Shown piece after piece: positions 1-11,688 of a stretch of 64,000 nucleotides of DNA; position 1 is the first letter of the stretch; every line of letters begins with the position of its first letter. A program made the position numbers and the translations under genes. Source of the DNA: Xiphydria camelus (taxonomy: Eukaryota; Arthropoda; Insecta; Hymenoptera; Xiphydriidae); assembly GCA_963678675.1 (NCBI GenBank), contig OY783197.1:20751934-20815933 (forward strand), given 5' to 3'. The notes below the pieces were generated by a model. The model was not told the DNA's origin. It searched no databases and worked only from the letters and a program-made list of their open reading frames with translations.

Positions 1-57
1 CCAATAGTCGTTCGAATGGAGCATTAAAAGCACTAGAACAGGGCTAAATTTCATGTG

Positions 58-262
58 CCTGAAGTTTCGAACATTCATTTGAATTAAAAATTTCGCCCTT
101 AAGCAACCATGGCCACTATTGAGTTTATTAATTACTTTTTTTCTCGATAGTCGCCCAATTCGCAAAAATTTCTCTATAGATCTAGCAATCAATAAACCCA
201 ACATTGGCCATGATCTTTTAAAGTCGAAATTTTTCGATTAAATAAACGTTAAGAATTTCAGG
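58..262. mobile_element. Palindromic MITE, family L copy 1
   Basis: A roughly 205-bp near-palindrome. The left end reads CCTGAAGTTTCGAACATTC and the right end is its imperfect reverse complement. A second copy lies at 7612-7817, in which the central part is inverted, as expected if that copy is in the opposite orientation. It has no coding capacity. I cannot assign a superfamily because no clear target duplication is visible. Confidence 0.6.
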
Positions 263-2331
263 TGAATTAAATTTGTCGACTTTGGTAACCATTATACAGT
301 GGCATTGGAACAATGCGGTTCCAGAAAATTTTTTATACGAATTTGCATGTCAGAGATCAATTTCGCTGTTCTCCGTCTTACAGACAACCCTGATCCACCC
401 TAATACTATTAAAAGTGACCAACCACTCTATCTCCCTCCCTCCATCCGGTTAGTTTCGCCATATAAACCTCTAAACGCTACTCGCGTTCGTTTAACGACA
501 CGGCGTAAGTACTTCGCACATTTGTTCCGCGGGGGATCCCCTTTTTATTCCCAATAACTTTCCGCTTCCTACGCGAGTTACGTCCGCGAGGAGGCGAATC
601 AAGGAGCCGCCATTATCTCCGCGTTACCGACTCCATTTCGTCCTCCGCGTATAATAGCACTTTATAAGGTTACAGGAAATACGCGAGGAAGTGTCGCCCG
701 ACGTCGCGTCGTCTCTCTCTCCACCGTCTAAATCCATTTCTCAGACTCGCCGCGCGGCGCCACCGTCGCGAGAACCGAACGCGTCGCCACGATCGTCGTC
801 GCCGCCGCGTCTTTGCCGTGATATTTCCGTGGACGACGTTTCCACAAATCCCGCCTCGATCGATTTACCCGCGGCGAGGAAGAAGAGTTCGCAGCGAGTT
901 CCTCGGAGAATACGACTCGCAGCTCTGGCCAATTAGTGACTTTCCGCTCGTTCCGCCGTGCCACTCGATCGAGCGAGGCGAGCGGAACTTACTTAATTGG
1001 AATGGATTTTCCTACGGCCAAAAAGAGGGACACGATAGCTCACCTGTCCTTTTTCGATTGCGAGGAGATGATGGCTCCTCTCTTCTCTTTTTCCATCCAC
1101 GCTCGCGTCGCGAAGTCGAGAAAGCGGTTGTATCCGCGCGCACGGGTATCCGTCGGTACTGCAGAGTTTATCGCGACGGGCTGATACTTCCGCCGTCGAC
1201 GTCCCGGTGCAATGAGATACGGGATATAAATATATTCGAGCGCGGAGAAGTCTCCCTCCCGACCCGCGTCCTACGCGGCGTTAAACAATTACACGACAGG
1301 ACGACACTCTGCTAAATAGCACGCGCGTGTCCACGCGCCTGACGCGAGACAGCCGCGCCACACGCACTCGCGCGACTCCGCGTCGCGCGAGCCTGAATAA
1401 ATTTCGCGATTCGTTCCTGACTTATCGCGGCGGAGGTCGGCGGGCGGGGCGTAACCGCGACGGAGGACCGGGGTCGTAAGTTGCGCCTCTTTACGAGGCA
1501 GAAGGATGGCCTGGAAATTATCCCGGAGGGCCAGAGCCGGGGAAAAAGCTCGGCGAAGAAGTACTCGAAGATTCTCCCTCTCTCTCCTCTCTTTCTCTCT
1601 TTCTCCCACCTCCACTCTCCGCCAACCTCTTTTGCCCGCATTATGATAGGCAGTAATTACGAGCAGCATTAATTAGACGTTTGATATATGAGTTTAGCGA
1701 GGAACGCCGCGGCACGGATCGTTATATATATACACGCGCATCGAGTGTGCAACGCGCAACGCGGTCGGACGATCCGGGCACGCCGCGGTCTTCGCCGCCG
1801 CGCGTCTCGCGCCTTCTTCTCTTCTTCTTCCTCCTGCTTCGACGAGGGAGATTCGCGGAGGGAGGGAGCGAGCGAGAGCGATAGCGAACGCCGGGGCGAG
1901 AGAGGGAGAGGGAAAAAAAAGTCGGAGAGAGAGACCCGCGAGGCTCTCTGCCTCGCCAGTTGTAAACAACTTACTGCCCTCGGAAATACCCCCATAAAGT
2001 ACGTTTTATCTATCGTAAATCGATGCACGGCGTGTTTCACCGGGGAGGTTATACAATGCGGCTCAATTAATGCCAAACTGTTGCCCTGATTTATCTCTTA
2101 ACTCGCCTCGGAATTGCGGCGTCGCGGTAATCGACATTCGTAAGCGCGCGAGCCCCCGATCAGTGCATTCGTATACTCGTATGTGGTTCGAAGGAGTGTG
2201 GGAAATATCGCGCCGGGGTGTGAGTAAGGGTGACCTAATCGTCTGGAGTAGGATGTGGGTATGCAACACGGGGGATAAGTATGGAAAATCTACTCGGGTC
2301 TCGATAGGAGTCGAGTTTAAGTGGCAGGTAG
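263..2331. other. GC-rich stretch without a recognised gene
   Basis: From about 560 to 2110 this block is rich in CpG. It holds a CT-rich tract near 1560-1620 and a GA-rich tract near 1845-1935. Short open frames overlap on both strands (for example 818-1315 plus and 1289-1669 minus), but they have low-complexity arginine- and serine-rich translations, as GC-rich random sequence gives. No splice pattern or protein motif is convincing. Confidence 0.5.
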
Positions 2332-2431
2332 CGGCCAGTGGATACGGTCCGTCATACGTCTGCCGTCTTACCGAGTATAGTACAGCGGTGGACGCGTCCG
2401 TATCTACTTTCTGCCGTAGTTCCAGCCGCTA
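2332..2431 (+). repeat. Family F repeat, copy 1
   Basis: A 100-bp block beginning CCAGTGGATACGGTCCGTC and ending near TTCCAGCCGCT. The same block recurs at 3136-3257 in the same orientation and at 3475-3596 inverted. Shared landmarks in all three are GGATACGGNCCGTCAT, CCGAGTATAGTNC and CTTTCTGCNGTNGTTCCAG. Confidence 0.7.
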
Positions 2432-3135
2432 ACCTCTGTATCATGCGTAATATTGGACTGTGATCACAGGCAATACATTTTAGAAATGTTAGATTTCGAA
2501 ATCAATTTCCGCGCTCGTTGAAACCTTCTCGAGTAGCACAAGATGGCGATTTTCAAAAAGTTATCCGAATGTTGTACAAAATATGTACCTATACGAGCCC
2601 CGTCCCGCTACAGTTGGCCCACCCACTAAATTAACTATTATTCAATGAGTTGTAAAGATACTGCTGCCTTGTATTTTTTCTAGGCTGAAATGTAATGTTT
2701 TGCAGTACATTGCATGGCACAATGTGTTTCACAATTTACAATTTTTAAATAAAATCAGAATTGAAGAAAATAACGCTTTTGTTTATATTTTATTCGCCGA
2801 CTATTTCGAGCATTTTGAGCATTATATACGAATTAATTATTTAATTAATTAATTACGAATTGTGGCCGTTATTAAAAACAAAGGCGATATATTACCCAGT
2901 GGTGAATTTTTCAAGACTTGCGATATTTTTTTCATCTTGTTTGCAGTTTATTATCGTAACATGAATAAACTGCTAGTAGGTCTTAAGCTCTGTAAAAATA
3001 TTGTTTGAAAAATAAATAACGAGCATATTAACATAAACTTTAGATTTATCTTGATTGGGTGTCAATAACCGGAAAAATTTTGCAACTGGGCCAACTGAAG
3101 CGGGACCGGGCTCTCGTAATGTCTTTCTGAATACG
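2432..3135. other. AT-rich stretch, nothing recognised
   Basis: The stretch is AT-rich and includes a TTAATTA-rich run near 2829-2851. I see no open frame of interest and no matching repeat in this window. Confidence 0.4.
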
Positions 3136-3596
3136 GCCAGTGGATACGGTCCGTCATACGCCTGCCACCTTACCGAGTATAGTACGGCTGTGGATGCCCA
3201 TAACGGTTCATATCTACTTTCTGCTGTTGTTCCAGTCGCTAGCTTCGGCATTACGCACACGGAGAAAAAAATAATTTTGCAATTTGATCAAAACTTGGTT
3301 TTTCTGAGAATTTTTTGGTATCATGACAAAAATATTATTTGTGGCAACAAAAGGTATATCCAATAATAGCAGAAATACTTACTGGATAGCAAATATTTCA
3401 ACCGAAAATGTCGTGATAATAAAAAGTTCCCAGCAAAACCTAGTAGACTGCAAAATCATATTTCCGTCTGCGTGATGCAGAAGCTAGCGACTGGAACTAC
3501 GGCAGAAAGTGGATACGGACCGTCATGGGCGTCCATCGCCGCACTATACTCGGTAAAGCGGCAGACTTATGACGGACCGTATCCACACTAGCCGCT
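3136..3596. mobile_element. Composite palindrome: F arm, family G MITE, inverted F arm
   Basis: Family F occurs at 3136-3257 and again in reverse at 3475-3596, and the two arms face each other across a 217-bp family G element at 3258-3474. Family G has ends CACGGAGAAAA and its complement, and matches 12412-12690 and 48519-48803. The F arms stay complementary up to the G boundary (GCTAGCTTC then ACGC on both sides). Either G inserted at the centre of an F palindrome, or the F arms are outer parts of a longer foldback element. Confidence 0.7.
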
Positions 3597-5400
3597 ATCT
3601 GCAGTTACTCGAAGTCCTACCAAGGCCCGACATTTTCCATTACATTCAAATAACTTTTTTAAATCACCATCTCGTGCTATTTGGGTTATCACAATCAACC
3701 GGGTAACCTCGCGCGTATCAAAACCACTTCAACAGGAGCGAGAATCCGCAGGCGATTTTCGCGTCTGCGAAATTCGAATCGGCGAGTACGCGGTACAAGT
3801 CGACGGGGCACCGCCTCCTTCCTCCCCGACTTCGCAGAATCCGTCGAACAATGGGGGAGATGGTACTCGGAAGAGTATTTCCCTAATGCCCGGGGTACGG
3901 CTTACAGCGTGTTGCAGTTAGCTGCCATTATTCAGCGGGGAAAGCGACGAACGCATTGTCTCGCTTATTTCGAGAGCCCGCGCGAGCGTCTACGGCTTGT
4001 CGCGGGCGCACGGCGTCGCGTTTCGCAACGGATTCGTACAGTCGCGAATCTCCTTCGGGGAATGCATCGAAGGAGCAAAGCTCTGCGGGCAACTTTGTCT
4101 CGACCAGCGCGCGCGCCCCGTCCTTACTTTCGATTATCCTCCACCTGCCTCGCGTTCCAGCCGTTATCAGGGGCGCGCTGTACCCGCTTCGGTGCGCGTC
4201 GGGCGATACGGAGAAAAACGATGGGCACGAGAAAAGCGCGGTTCTCTGCGTCGCGGTATCACGCTGTTGCTGGTGCCACTCTGCCGTATATGTACATATG
4301 TATTATATATCGTGGCAGTCCCGACGACAGTGTTAGCGCTGCTCGAAACAGTGTTGGTAGGTGTTTCGCATTCGCGTCCATCGTCGAACAACCCGACCGT
4401 GAAATCGGATCAGCAGGCGATCTCCCGTTTTCCCTGGAAACGGGCTATTCGAGCGTCGTCTACAGGTGCGCGCGCGGGTGGTGTATATGCACCCGGTGGT
4501 GGTCGTAAGGCTGGATGGAGGCTTTCGTCGTTGTTGCGAAAATGCGGCGAATACCGTTCGGATGTGGCTTCTAACGATGCGACTGGGTGTTGGAGGAAGC
4601 GGGGAAAAGAGAATTGTATACAGAGTACTCGGTAAATGGAGTAATTAGTGATATTTCTAGACATAGTAGACGTTGTCCTCTGGAGCGACACATGGAATGT
4701 GTGTTTCATAATTTGTCGAGCTCCATTGGACTGATATTGTTCACATGGCTATTAATTAAAAATCGGCTGGATCAATTTGACCCGTATATGACCATCGCGG
4801 AAATATACGGACGTATGACCACGGAGGGTTAAAGGTGATATCTCACCACTCTTTTTTCAATTCGAAAAATCCTTCCAGTTTTCCCGGTTCGCAATTTTAT
4901 CTCCCCGGGAATACGCTCCGGGAAATATTTTTTAACTCTTCCACACCCATGGTTGCTCTCTAAGCAGGGTTCATAAGAAAAAAATTCCGCCATCTCCGGA
5001 GCACCTCGTCCGACGGACGGCGTCACGTTTGCGGCAAACGACGCACATGGCACAGCTGGAGTCTCTGCATAGAGGTTTGTACGTGCCCGCGCCGTTCTCC
5101 ACGTGTATTGCAGCGCATCCCCACGCCCCTGTAAACCCCATAATACTCTTCGGAACCTACGGGCCCAGGCCTTCCGAACGAGCGGATGAGACACGTCCGC
5201 GGTTGCGATCGACGCGAAGGATCCTTTGGATCAAAAATGTCACGTCTACCGTACGCGTTGGCATGCAAGTGCAACGCTGCAGATTAGGATATATTCGACG
5301 GCCGATCTTCCCTTCGGAGATGTTTGACGGAACGTCCACTCGAACAATTCTTTTTTGGTTTTTGTCTCCGTACAGTGCCAATTAAATTCAAGAATAAAAA
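3597..5400. other. GC-rich stretch without a recognised gene
   Basis: Between about 3680 and 5380 the base composition is GC-rich and overlapping open frames appear on both strands, the longest spanning 3681-4508 on the plus strand. The translations are arginine- and serine-rich and match no family I know, and the competing frames are nearly as long. I treat them as chance. The only repeat I can identify is the family N copy at 4753-4831. Confidence 0.45.
4753..4831. repeat. Family N repeat, copy 1 (TTAA-flanked)
   Basis: This 79-bp block shares with 16556-16636 the order TTTGACC, ACCATCGCGGA, TACGGACGTNTG, CCACG and then GGGTTAA. Both copies end at AGGGTTAA, and copy 1 also begins at TTAA. 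TTAA boundaries followed by CCCT are typical of piggyBac-type insertions, but no inverted terminal pair is evident, so the assignment is tentative. Confidence 0.45.
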
Positions 5401-6020
5401 TAATACCACCTGCCAAGAGCATTCAAATATCTAATTAGCAGGTAATCCATACAAGTCATTATTTTACTCGTGTTTAGCTGACGAAAATGTCGATCCACAT
5501 ATAACTTTTTGTCGTCTGTAATGGTTAATCTATCCCTTATTAAAATTCATTTACATCCGTTCAATCGAATATGTCGACGTACATTTATTGAATGCATTTA
5601 TTGAGTTTTATTGCAGTCCCAAAAAAAAATCTCTGACTCAGAGAATTTATGGAATTCCTTCCGCCGCAAAGGAAAATGTTATTGTCGCAAATAGAAAATA
5701 GTACCGAGAAAAAAATCTATCATTTAACAGCAAGAAGGATTCCATTGAAGCTCTGTATTAATGGAATTCTTCCGAAGTAAAACATTTGTTTAGGAATGCG
5801 TCGTCTGAAGTGCTGTATGGATGATATCGCATGGTCAATCTCTATAGCGATTCATTTATCAAATTTAGAGCAGCTATAAATCAATTCAATGAAACCACTA
5901 TCCGACGAAAACTCTATCAAACCCCACATCATCCCCTGTCAAACCTAGCAATGATAATTCTTACGGAAGATTCCATTACACTTACATACCTACTCCCATT
6001 CGAGCACTAATTACATTAAT
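5401..6020. other. AT-rich stretch, nothing recognised
   Basis: Non-coding AT-rich sequence. GGAATTC-containing segments near 5650 and 5760 resemble one another loosely as an inverted pair, but too weakly to call an element. Confidence 0.35.
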
Positions 6021-7611
6021 ATAATCCACATGGAACCAAAGCGCGATCTCCCGAAGATCCCTCCCCCCTCGAACCCCTCGCCCTCGCCAAGGGGTAACAT
6101 CGATTATCGAGGCTGCAGTCGGTCGTGCCGCTTTTCCCCGCTTCCTCGTCGTTCAAGCACTCCTCCCCCTCTCCCGCCCCCCTCTGCGGTACGTAGACGC
6201 GTCGCACGACGCGTATCAGGTATCTAGTAGAAACCTCTACGTGCAGGACACCGTCGGCGGAGACGTCGGAGGGACCGGGGTGGGGAGGCGAGGGCGAGCA
6301 GTGCGCGCGGGGTAGGGCAGATAACCTCGCATCCTAGTGCCGAGATAACCCGACTTGACCCGCGGGTCCTCCTTGCTGAATAATTGCGGAGAACGCTCGG
6401 TGCGGCACGGCGGAGGCAACCGGAGAGGGACCTGAACCTGGTGGCTCGCAGCGCGATGGTATCGACCTGCGGAGTCTTTACCTCCCTCTCTGTCTCCCTT
6501 TCCAAACCGACACCCTCCCGCGTGCCCCCCTCCCCGTCGCCATCCTTCCCTCCGGCCTTCGTAGCCCCTGCGGCCCGAGCGAGGGTTGCTCCATGACCGG
6601 CACGGGAGGGGAGAGGGCCCGACCCGCGTGCGGCCCGGCCCGACCCGAGTCACGAACACGCACGCCGCCGCCTCGCCACCTTTGTAGGTACCTACATTAC
6701 CCACCAACCTAACATCCGCGGCGTCGCATTCGTGCGCCTCGTATTCGCGATCGTGCCTCGCGAACGGATCCTCCGATCGCCTCCTCTTTCTTCGCGCAGC
6801 ACCCCCCTCCCGTTCATCTCTATCTCTATCTCTCCCCCTGCCGTCCCGTCGAATCGAAGCGCAGCCTACCTCGCATACCCGAACGGCAAACACTCGATAA
6901 TCAGTTGCGCACGTGCGTGTGGAGGGGGGCGATCTCTCTCGTTGCGCCGAGCGCAAGAGTGCGCTTTTCGGCAGCGGTGGTGGAAATGGAAGAGAAAGAG
7001 GAGAGGCTCTCTCATTTCCGTCTCTCGCGGGCGAACTCAACGGGAAAGAAGTCCCTCGCGAAATTCGCGCGGAGGAACCGCGACGCGGCGCGTTCTCCGC
7101 CGATCGTGTACCGCGTGCAGCTTCGGTCTGCAGAAAACTTTCAGCCGCTTCGTCAGTTTTATTTTGCCATTTTAATGAACGCTGTAGGGCAACTTTGCTT
7201 CGCGGTCGTTTAACCATCTCCGCCTACCCCTTCAACCCCTCCGTCTCCACTTCCGGGAGCGACTCTCATCCTTGCCCGCTTTCGCGCACTTCCCTTCGAG
7301 ACTCCTCGAGGGACCCGGAAGAATCGGGGAAAATGGTGGACCGGTTGAAGAGGTCGCGGTGGAGTTACTCGACGGGTGGGTTGCGACGCGAGGGAGTTTC
7401 GTTCCTTTTTCCCGAGGTTCGCCTTCCCCCCCGAGAGACCGCGAAATTCTGTGTCGTTTTGCGCGGATGCGGTAAAGGATAGCAGTAAGGACGATGAGAA
7501 TTGCAGAGCATCGACCGCGAAGGAGACGTCTTGGAGCGAACGCACTTTACCACTTAATCGATACGATGCTTCGAATAGCTAGGTGCTAATTATAGGTCAC
7601 TTTGTTATGTA
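6021..7611. other. GC-rich, CpG-dense block without a recognised gene
   Basis: One of the most CpG-dense stretches in the window. The longest frame (6237-7217, minus, 326 codons) is a low-complexity arginine, proline and serine translation, and its frame competes with plus-strand frames at 6732-7175 and 6913-7482. None shows a conserved motif. The block could be an undocumented 5' exon or promoter region of a distant gene, but the sequence alone does not show this. Confidence 0.4.
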
Positions 7612-7817
7612 CCCGAAGTTCCGAATGTTCACTTGAAGGAAAAATTTCGACTTCAAGTGTTGACCGACAATGTTGAGTTTATTGATCATTAGATCTATAG
7701 AGAAATTCTTGTGAATTAGGCGACTATCGGAAATAAAGTAATCAATAAACTCACAACAGTGATAATAATCTTTTAAAGTTAAAATTTTTCGTTCAAATGA
7801 ACATTCGGGACTTCAGG
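7612..7817. mobile_element. Palindromic MITE, family L copy 2
   Basis: A 206-bp near-palindrome starting CCCGAAGTTCCGAATGTTCA and ending CGGGACTTCAGG. It matches 58-262, with the internal ATAGTCGCC / GGCGACTAT landmark in opposite orientation. It has no coding capacity. Confidence 0.6.
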
Positions 7818-8739
7818 CATATATTATTTGCTTAGAAAAATCAATGGAGTACACTGTTAGAAGTTGTTAAAAGCTTCCAATATATCTGGGAATTAAATTT
7901 ACGAAACTAATTGTGAAGTTGAAACACAGTTTGGAATTTACGATACACATTATAATTTTACGATACCTTATTGTAATTCTACGGTATTCATCGTACTTTT
8001 CTTGCACATTCCTTATGGAATTTGTATTTTCGCATCAAATTGCTAGTAATTTTAAAGAACTGTTGTGTTTCCTAAAAGCTTCCAACACAATTTATAAATT
8101 CAAAGCAGAAATTCTGGACAGTATATACACCGTATAAAATATTTATAGGATGTAGAGGAGAATCTTAATTCAATTGAGAATTTACGGTTAATATAAAACT
8201 ATAACAGGCTAAATAAAAAAAATTTACCCGTTTTATGGAAAATTATTTAACGCGCAAGGGGTACATCATCCCCTGGGCTCTCGTAATGGAGGAATAATGT
8301 GAATAATCTACGCGATAAGAGCAATGTAAAGAAAAAAAATAGAAAACCCTTCTACCAGTTTAGCCCTTTATCGTGCGAACACAGAGACTCTTCCGCGTGC
8401 TACTCACCCTCATCACGACTCCTATATCGCTATGGCTACATGGTTCTCGTCTATGAGCTTGTATATGTATACGCATTAGCAACTCGCTCTTCGCAAGCTC
8501 GGCGTATACGCGTTAAATCGCTCCCCCCGCGCTTACATCAACCCTCGTACCCACACGCGTGCTTCCAACCAACTCCACGTTGCGCTTCTCCGCCCTTCTG
8601 TATATTCTCGCCACCCACACAACCTTCCCGCTTCTATCCTCCTAATCCTTCTATCCTATACGCTCGCCTCCTGTTCGCGTCGCGTTCTTCTCTTCTGACG
8701 TCCTCGGATAGACGTCCATCCTTCGTCTTGAACAAAGAG
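7818..8739. other. AT-rich then CT-rich non-coding stretch
   Basis: Positions 7818-8300 are AT-rich, with repeated short phrases such as TTTACGATAC and TTCTACGGTA. Positions 8340-8700 become pyrimidine-rich on the plus strand. No gene or repeat copy is recognised. Confidence 0.35.
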
Positions 8740-9290
8740 TCGAATTCCCGAGATTTCGATGTTTTCGAAAAATTGAGAAAAATCGAAACCTCTGTAATCG
8801 ATCACCCTTTCTTATATATTTCTTCGTGATGAATACGAAAAACACTGTTATTAAGTCGATATCTCGAAAAGAATATAAGATATTAGCGATTTTACGCACG
8901 AGAAACTCTTTCTTCCTCAGAAAATCGTCGATAATTTTATGTTCCTTCGAAATTTCTCGAACATGTCCATGATTTTCGGAATCAGCGCGAAAAAATACAT
9001 AACATAGTAAGCTGATCGGGAGTTCACTTTCAGAGATTTCCATTTTGAAATGAAATTTCCAATTTTGCCAAAAATCAAAATCTCTCAAATTGATTGCTCG
9101 ACCACCCCATCTTATGTATTTCTTCACGTTGATTAGAAAAAACACTGTCAAAGGAAGTACGAGATATCGGGGTTTAAAAAAAATTATTTTTTCCCTATAT
9201 AAGTCGTCATTGATATCTCATTTTCTCATTGAGATTTCCCCGATAAGTCGCCACTTTTTGGAATTAGCGTAGAAAAAATGCCGAATCAAC
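8740..9290. repeat. Family M, tandem dimer of a roughly 300-bp unit
   Basis: Two diverged units in tandem. The phrase ATTTCTTCGTGATGAATACG at 8818 recurs as ATTTCTTCACGTTGATTAG near 9118, and a GGAATCAGCG / GGAATTAGCG landmark recurs at a similar distance, giving a period of about 300 bp. Related units occur singly near 29225-29440 and as another dimer at 60525-60965. It could be a dispersed satellite-like or tandemly arranged element. Confidence 0.55.
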
Positions 9291-10015
9291 TATTTCCTCC
9301 TATTCTCCGCAAAGATATTTCCCCCGCCCTCTATCCGCCCTTCTCGTTAGTTCTCCAAACGTCGAAGGCAAAGAAGCGACGATCGGACGATCGCGACAGG
9401 ATAGGAAGAGAAACGTCTGCAGGCCGAAGACCATTCCGCAGGGGTCCGCGTCATAACGAGGGCTCGTGTCGCAGGCGGTTTCGTAATGGGGAACCCCTCC
9501 GACGTAAGAAACCGCTGAGTAGCGCGCGCTGCTCTTTCGCGCGCGCTGTACGTACACGGACACACGCGCCGCGCCGACTCGACACACGAGCGTGTCGCGG
9601 GCTTCGATATAGCCGTGGCGAACGACGCGGTGAGCGAATGCATATCCGTATGGAAAGGAGCCCCCTCGTATCTCACCGGACAGAGCCACTTAATTGACAC
9701 GCGGCGCGTCCCTAACACGCCGCGACCCCCCAACCGGGTTCCGCGCGCGGAATCACGTATCTCCATCTGTCCCTCTCCCGTCCAATCATGGAAATGGAAA
9801 TACTCGAGCGAGCCGGACGGCACGCGTGAGCAGCCGTGTGTGTTCGAGACTACGGTGGTGACGGGGCGACGGGAGTGAAAGAAAAGAGAGAAAATAAGAG
9901 AGGGAAGACGGGGATAACAATCGGATGCGTCGAGGTTTTATCGGATCGCGTGATTATCGAGATAGCTTAAAAAGTATAATGCGGTGAATCTTTAGTTTTA
10001 TCGTACAGTGAGAGA
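9291..10015. other. GC-rich stretch without a recognised gene
   Basis: CpG-rich sequence with overlapping open frames on both strands (9278-9697 plus, 9300-9689 and 9347-9823 minus) and no protein motif. The frames are judged fortuitous. Confidence 0.4.
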
Positions 10016-10552
10016 AATAATTTCTGGTGTTAAAAAAATTATTTCTTTAATCAAGAACGTGATATAATTTCAGAATCAAGACATGGTTTTATTCGTGTAA
10101 GAAAATATTTCATAGGCTCGAGCACTCAGAAATATAACTTGTCTGAAACGACAAAATGCATTTGGTTAAACGAGTTTAGTTATTCTAATTAAAATACCGG
10201 TATGCGTTGAACCAAATATCAAATCATTCTAAATACTTGTTTAGTTATTCTAACTACATGTCTAATTATTCTAACTAGAAAATAGTCAATTTAACCAAAC
10301 AGATGAAGGATCCATATTTCATAAAACGGTTTGATTATGGTCTCCAAGATTTTGATTAACTTGATCAGGTTTTTTTTCCTCAGCGAGCAATTATCATTTT
10401 CGTGCAGAAAGAATTTCTTGTTCCAATGAAAGTATTCTTGAATCAAAAATATACGTCCTTCAACCGAGAATCTGTATTCTTAAAAATTTTTGAGGCTATA
10501 TGTTCTTGTTTCAAGAAATATCTTTTCGACACTATCAATTATTTCTCTCGGC
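10016..10552 (+). mobile_element. MITE family D copy 1, split by a family B insertion
   Basis: The left end reads CAGTGAGAGAAATAATTTCT and the right end TTATTTCTCTCGG. The outer parts match copy 2 (21260-21552) and copy 3 (24984-25420, reverse) through the landmarks AATTTCAGNATNAAGNNATGG, CGTGCAGNAAGAATTT and GAATCTGTATTCTTAAAAATTT. The middle (10124-10385) is a family B element absent from copy 2, so B inserted after D. Non-coding. Confidence 0.65.
10124..10385 (-). mobile_element. MITE family B copy 1, nested in family D
   Basis: This copy carries the family's repeated TTAGTTATTCTAACTA units and the AATTTAACCAAACNGATG phrase shared with 14971-15451, 27955-28212 and 58409-58600. Orientation is given relative to the copy at 58.4 kb. 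Its ends, ACTCAGAAATA and TTTTTTCCTCAG, fit the family's degenerate inverted ends. Non-coding. Confidence 0.6.
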
Positions 10553-11049
10553 TTATTATGCGAATTGGGAGAAATTGTTGCATTTTATTCGTAAATGCCA
10601 GAAATGGCAATAAATTCTAATCTTTTACACTGACTGTAAACACTACAAATTAACGACGACAATAATTCAATTCCACTTTTCCTGCGTCCTTAATAATTTT
10701 TCCTTGTGCTCTACGCGTCCTTTATTGTCAAAGAAATGTCATAACCCCGTGCGCGTACGATCAAATTTCCCCTTCAAACTTTTTGCCGAGCTTACCAACA
10801 TTATCGACAATTTAGCATGTTATTATTTGTCCGGGCTAAAAATAGTAGTTTGTCGGGAACGTCAATAGATTTAACATAGAAAGTTTGATGGAAAATTTGA
10901 CCGTGTGCGTTCGCCCTAAGGGTTACGGCTCCAGCAAAAACTTCGTACACAATACAAAGCTTTCCCCCGGAAGGACAAATCCGCGCGATCCACCTCTCCG
11001 CAGAAATTGATCCGCGAAAATATCGAGCTTCGTCTCAAAGATATAGCGC
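10553..11049. other. AT-rich stretch, nothing recognised
   Basis: Non-coding AT-rich sequence. CCGTGTGCGTTCGCC near 10900 and CCCCGTGCGCGTACG near 10745 face each other loosely around TTTGCCGAGC and TTTGTCGGGA, which hints at a decayed palindrome (about 10735-10920). It is too diverged to classify. Confidence 0.35.
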
Positions 11050-11649
11050 CTATTTATACCCCGACGAGAGACACGATGCGAACCGCGAGCGGCCGGGATT
11101 TATAGCCGCGGCGGCGGGTACCACGCGCGATCGTGCCGCGATGATGCGGGAGATGAGGTCTTCGCGTGGCGTGGCGCCGACGAAGGCGAAAAGGGAGGAC
11201 GAGACGGAAGAGAGCCGCGCGCGTCCCGCGAGCCCGGGGAGTACGGGGAATGTGGGATGGGGAATGGGGTACCGCGCGGGAGAGGGCCACCGTATACATA
11301 GCGAAGGAGCCGAGCCGCGCTGGAAGGAACGGAAAGAGGGGATAGTTTGCTCTGGATTCCAGCCGCGACCCCGCGCTGACCCGGCGAGAACATCTCCGCG
11401 CATCTCGCTGCCCCCCGCAATTATATCCCTGCCCCCCCTCCTCCTCCTGCCCTCACCGACTCTCGTCGAGCGCGGCGCTGGTACTCGCGGCTCTCGGGTA
11501 TCTCCACTCTGGAAGAGAATCGTGTAGCTCCTCTCGCACTCGCTCGTGTTGGTATCCCATCGTGCACGCGTATCTATGCGGACTACGTCTATACGTGTGC
11601 GCCATCGCATCCCGAGTCGGGTTGCAACGTGCAAAGAGAAAAAGAAAGG

Positions 11650-11688
<39 letters not shown>

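Noticed and set aside
3681..4508. 275-codon open frame on the plus strand
   Set aside because: Same reason: overlapping frames of similar length and no recognisable motif or splice context.
6237..7217. 326-codon open frame on the minus strand
   Set aside because: GC-rich composition removes stops on all frames. The translation is arginine- and proline-rich without domains, and plus-strand frames over the same bases are similarly long.
11650..11688. CRISPR-like or tandem array
   Set aside because: It is a plain GA microsatellite. No spaced direct repeats with unique spacers exist anywhere in the window, and the genome is eukaryotic.
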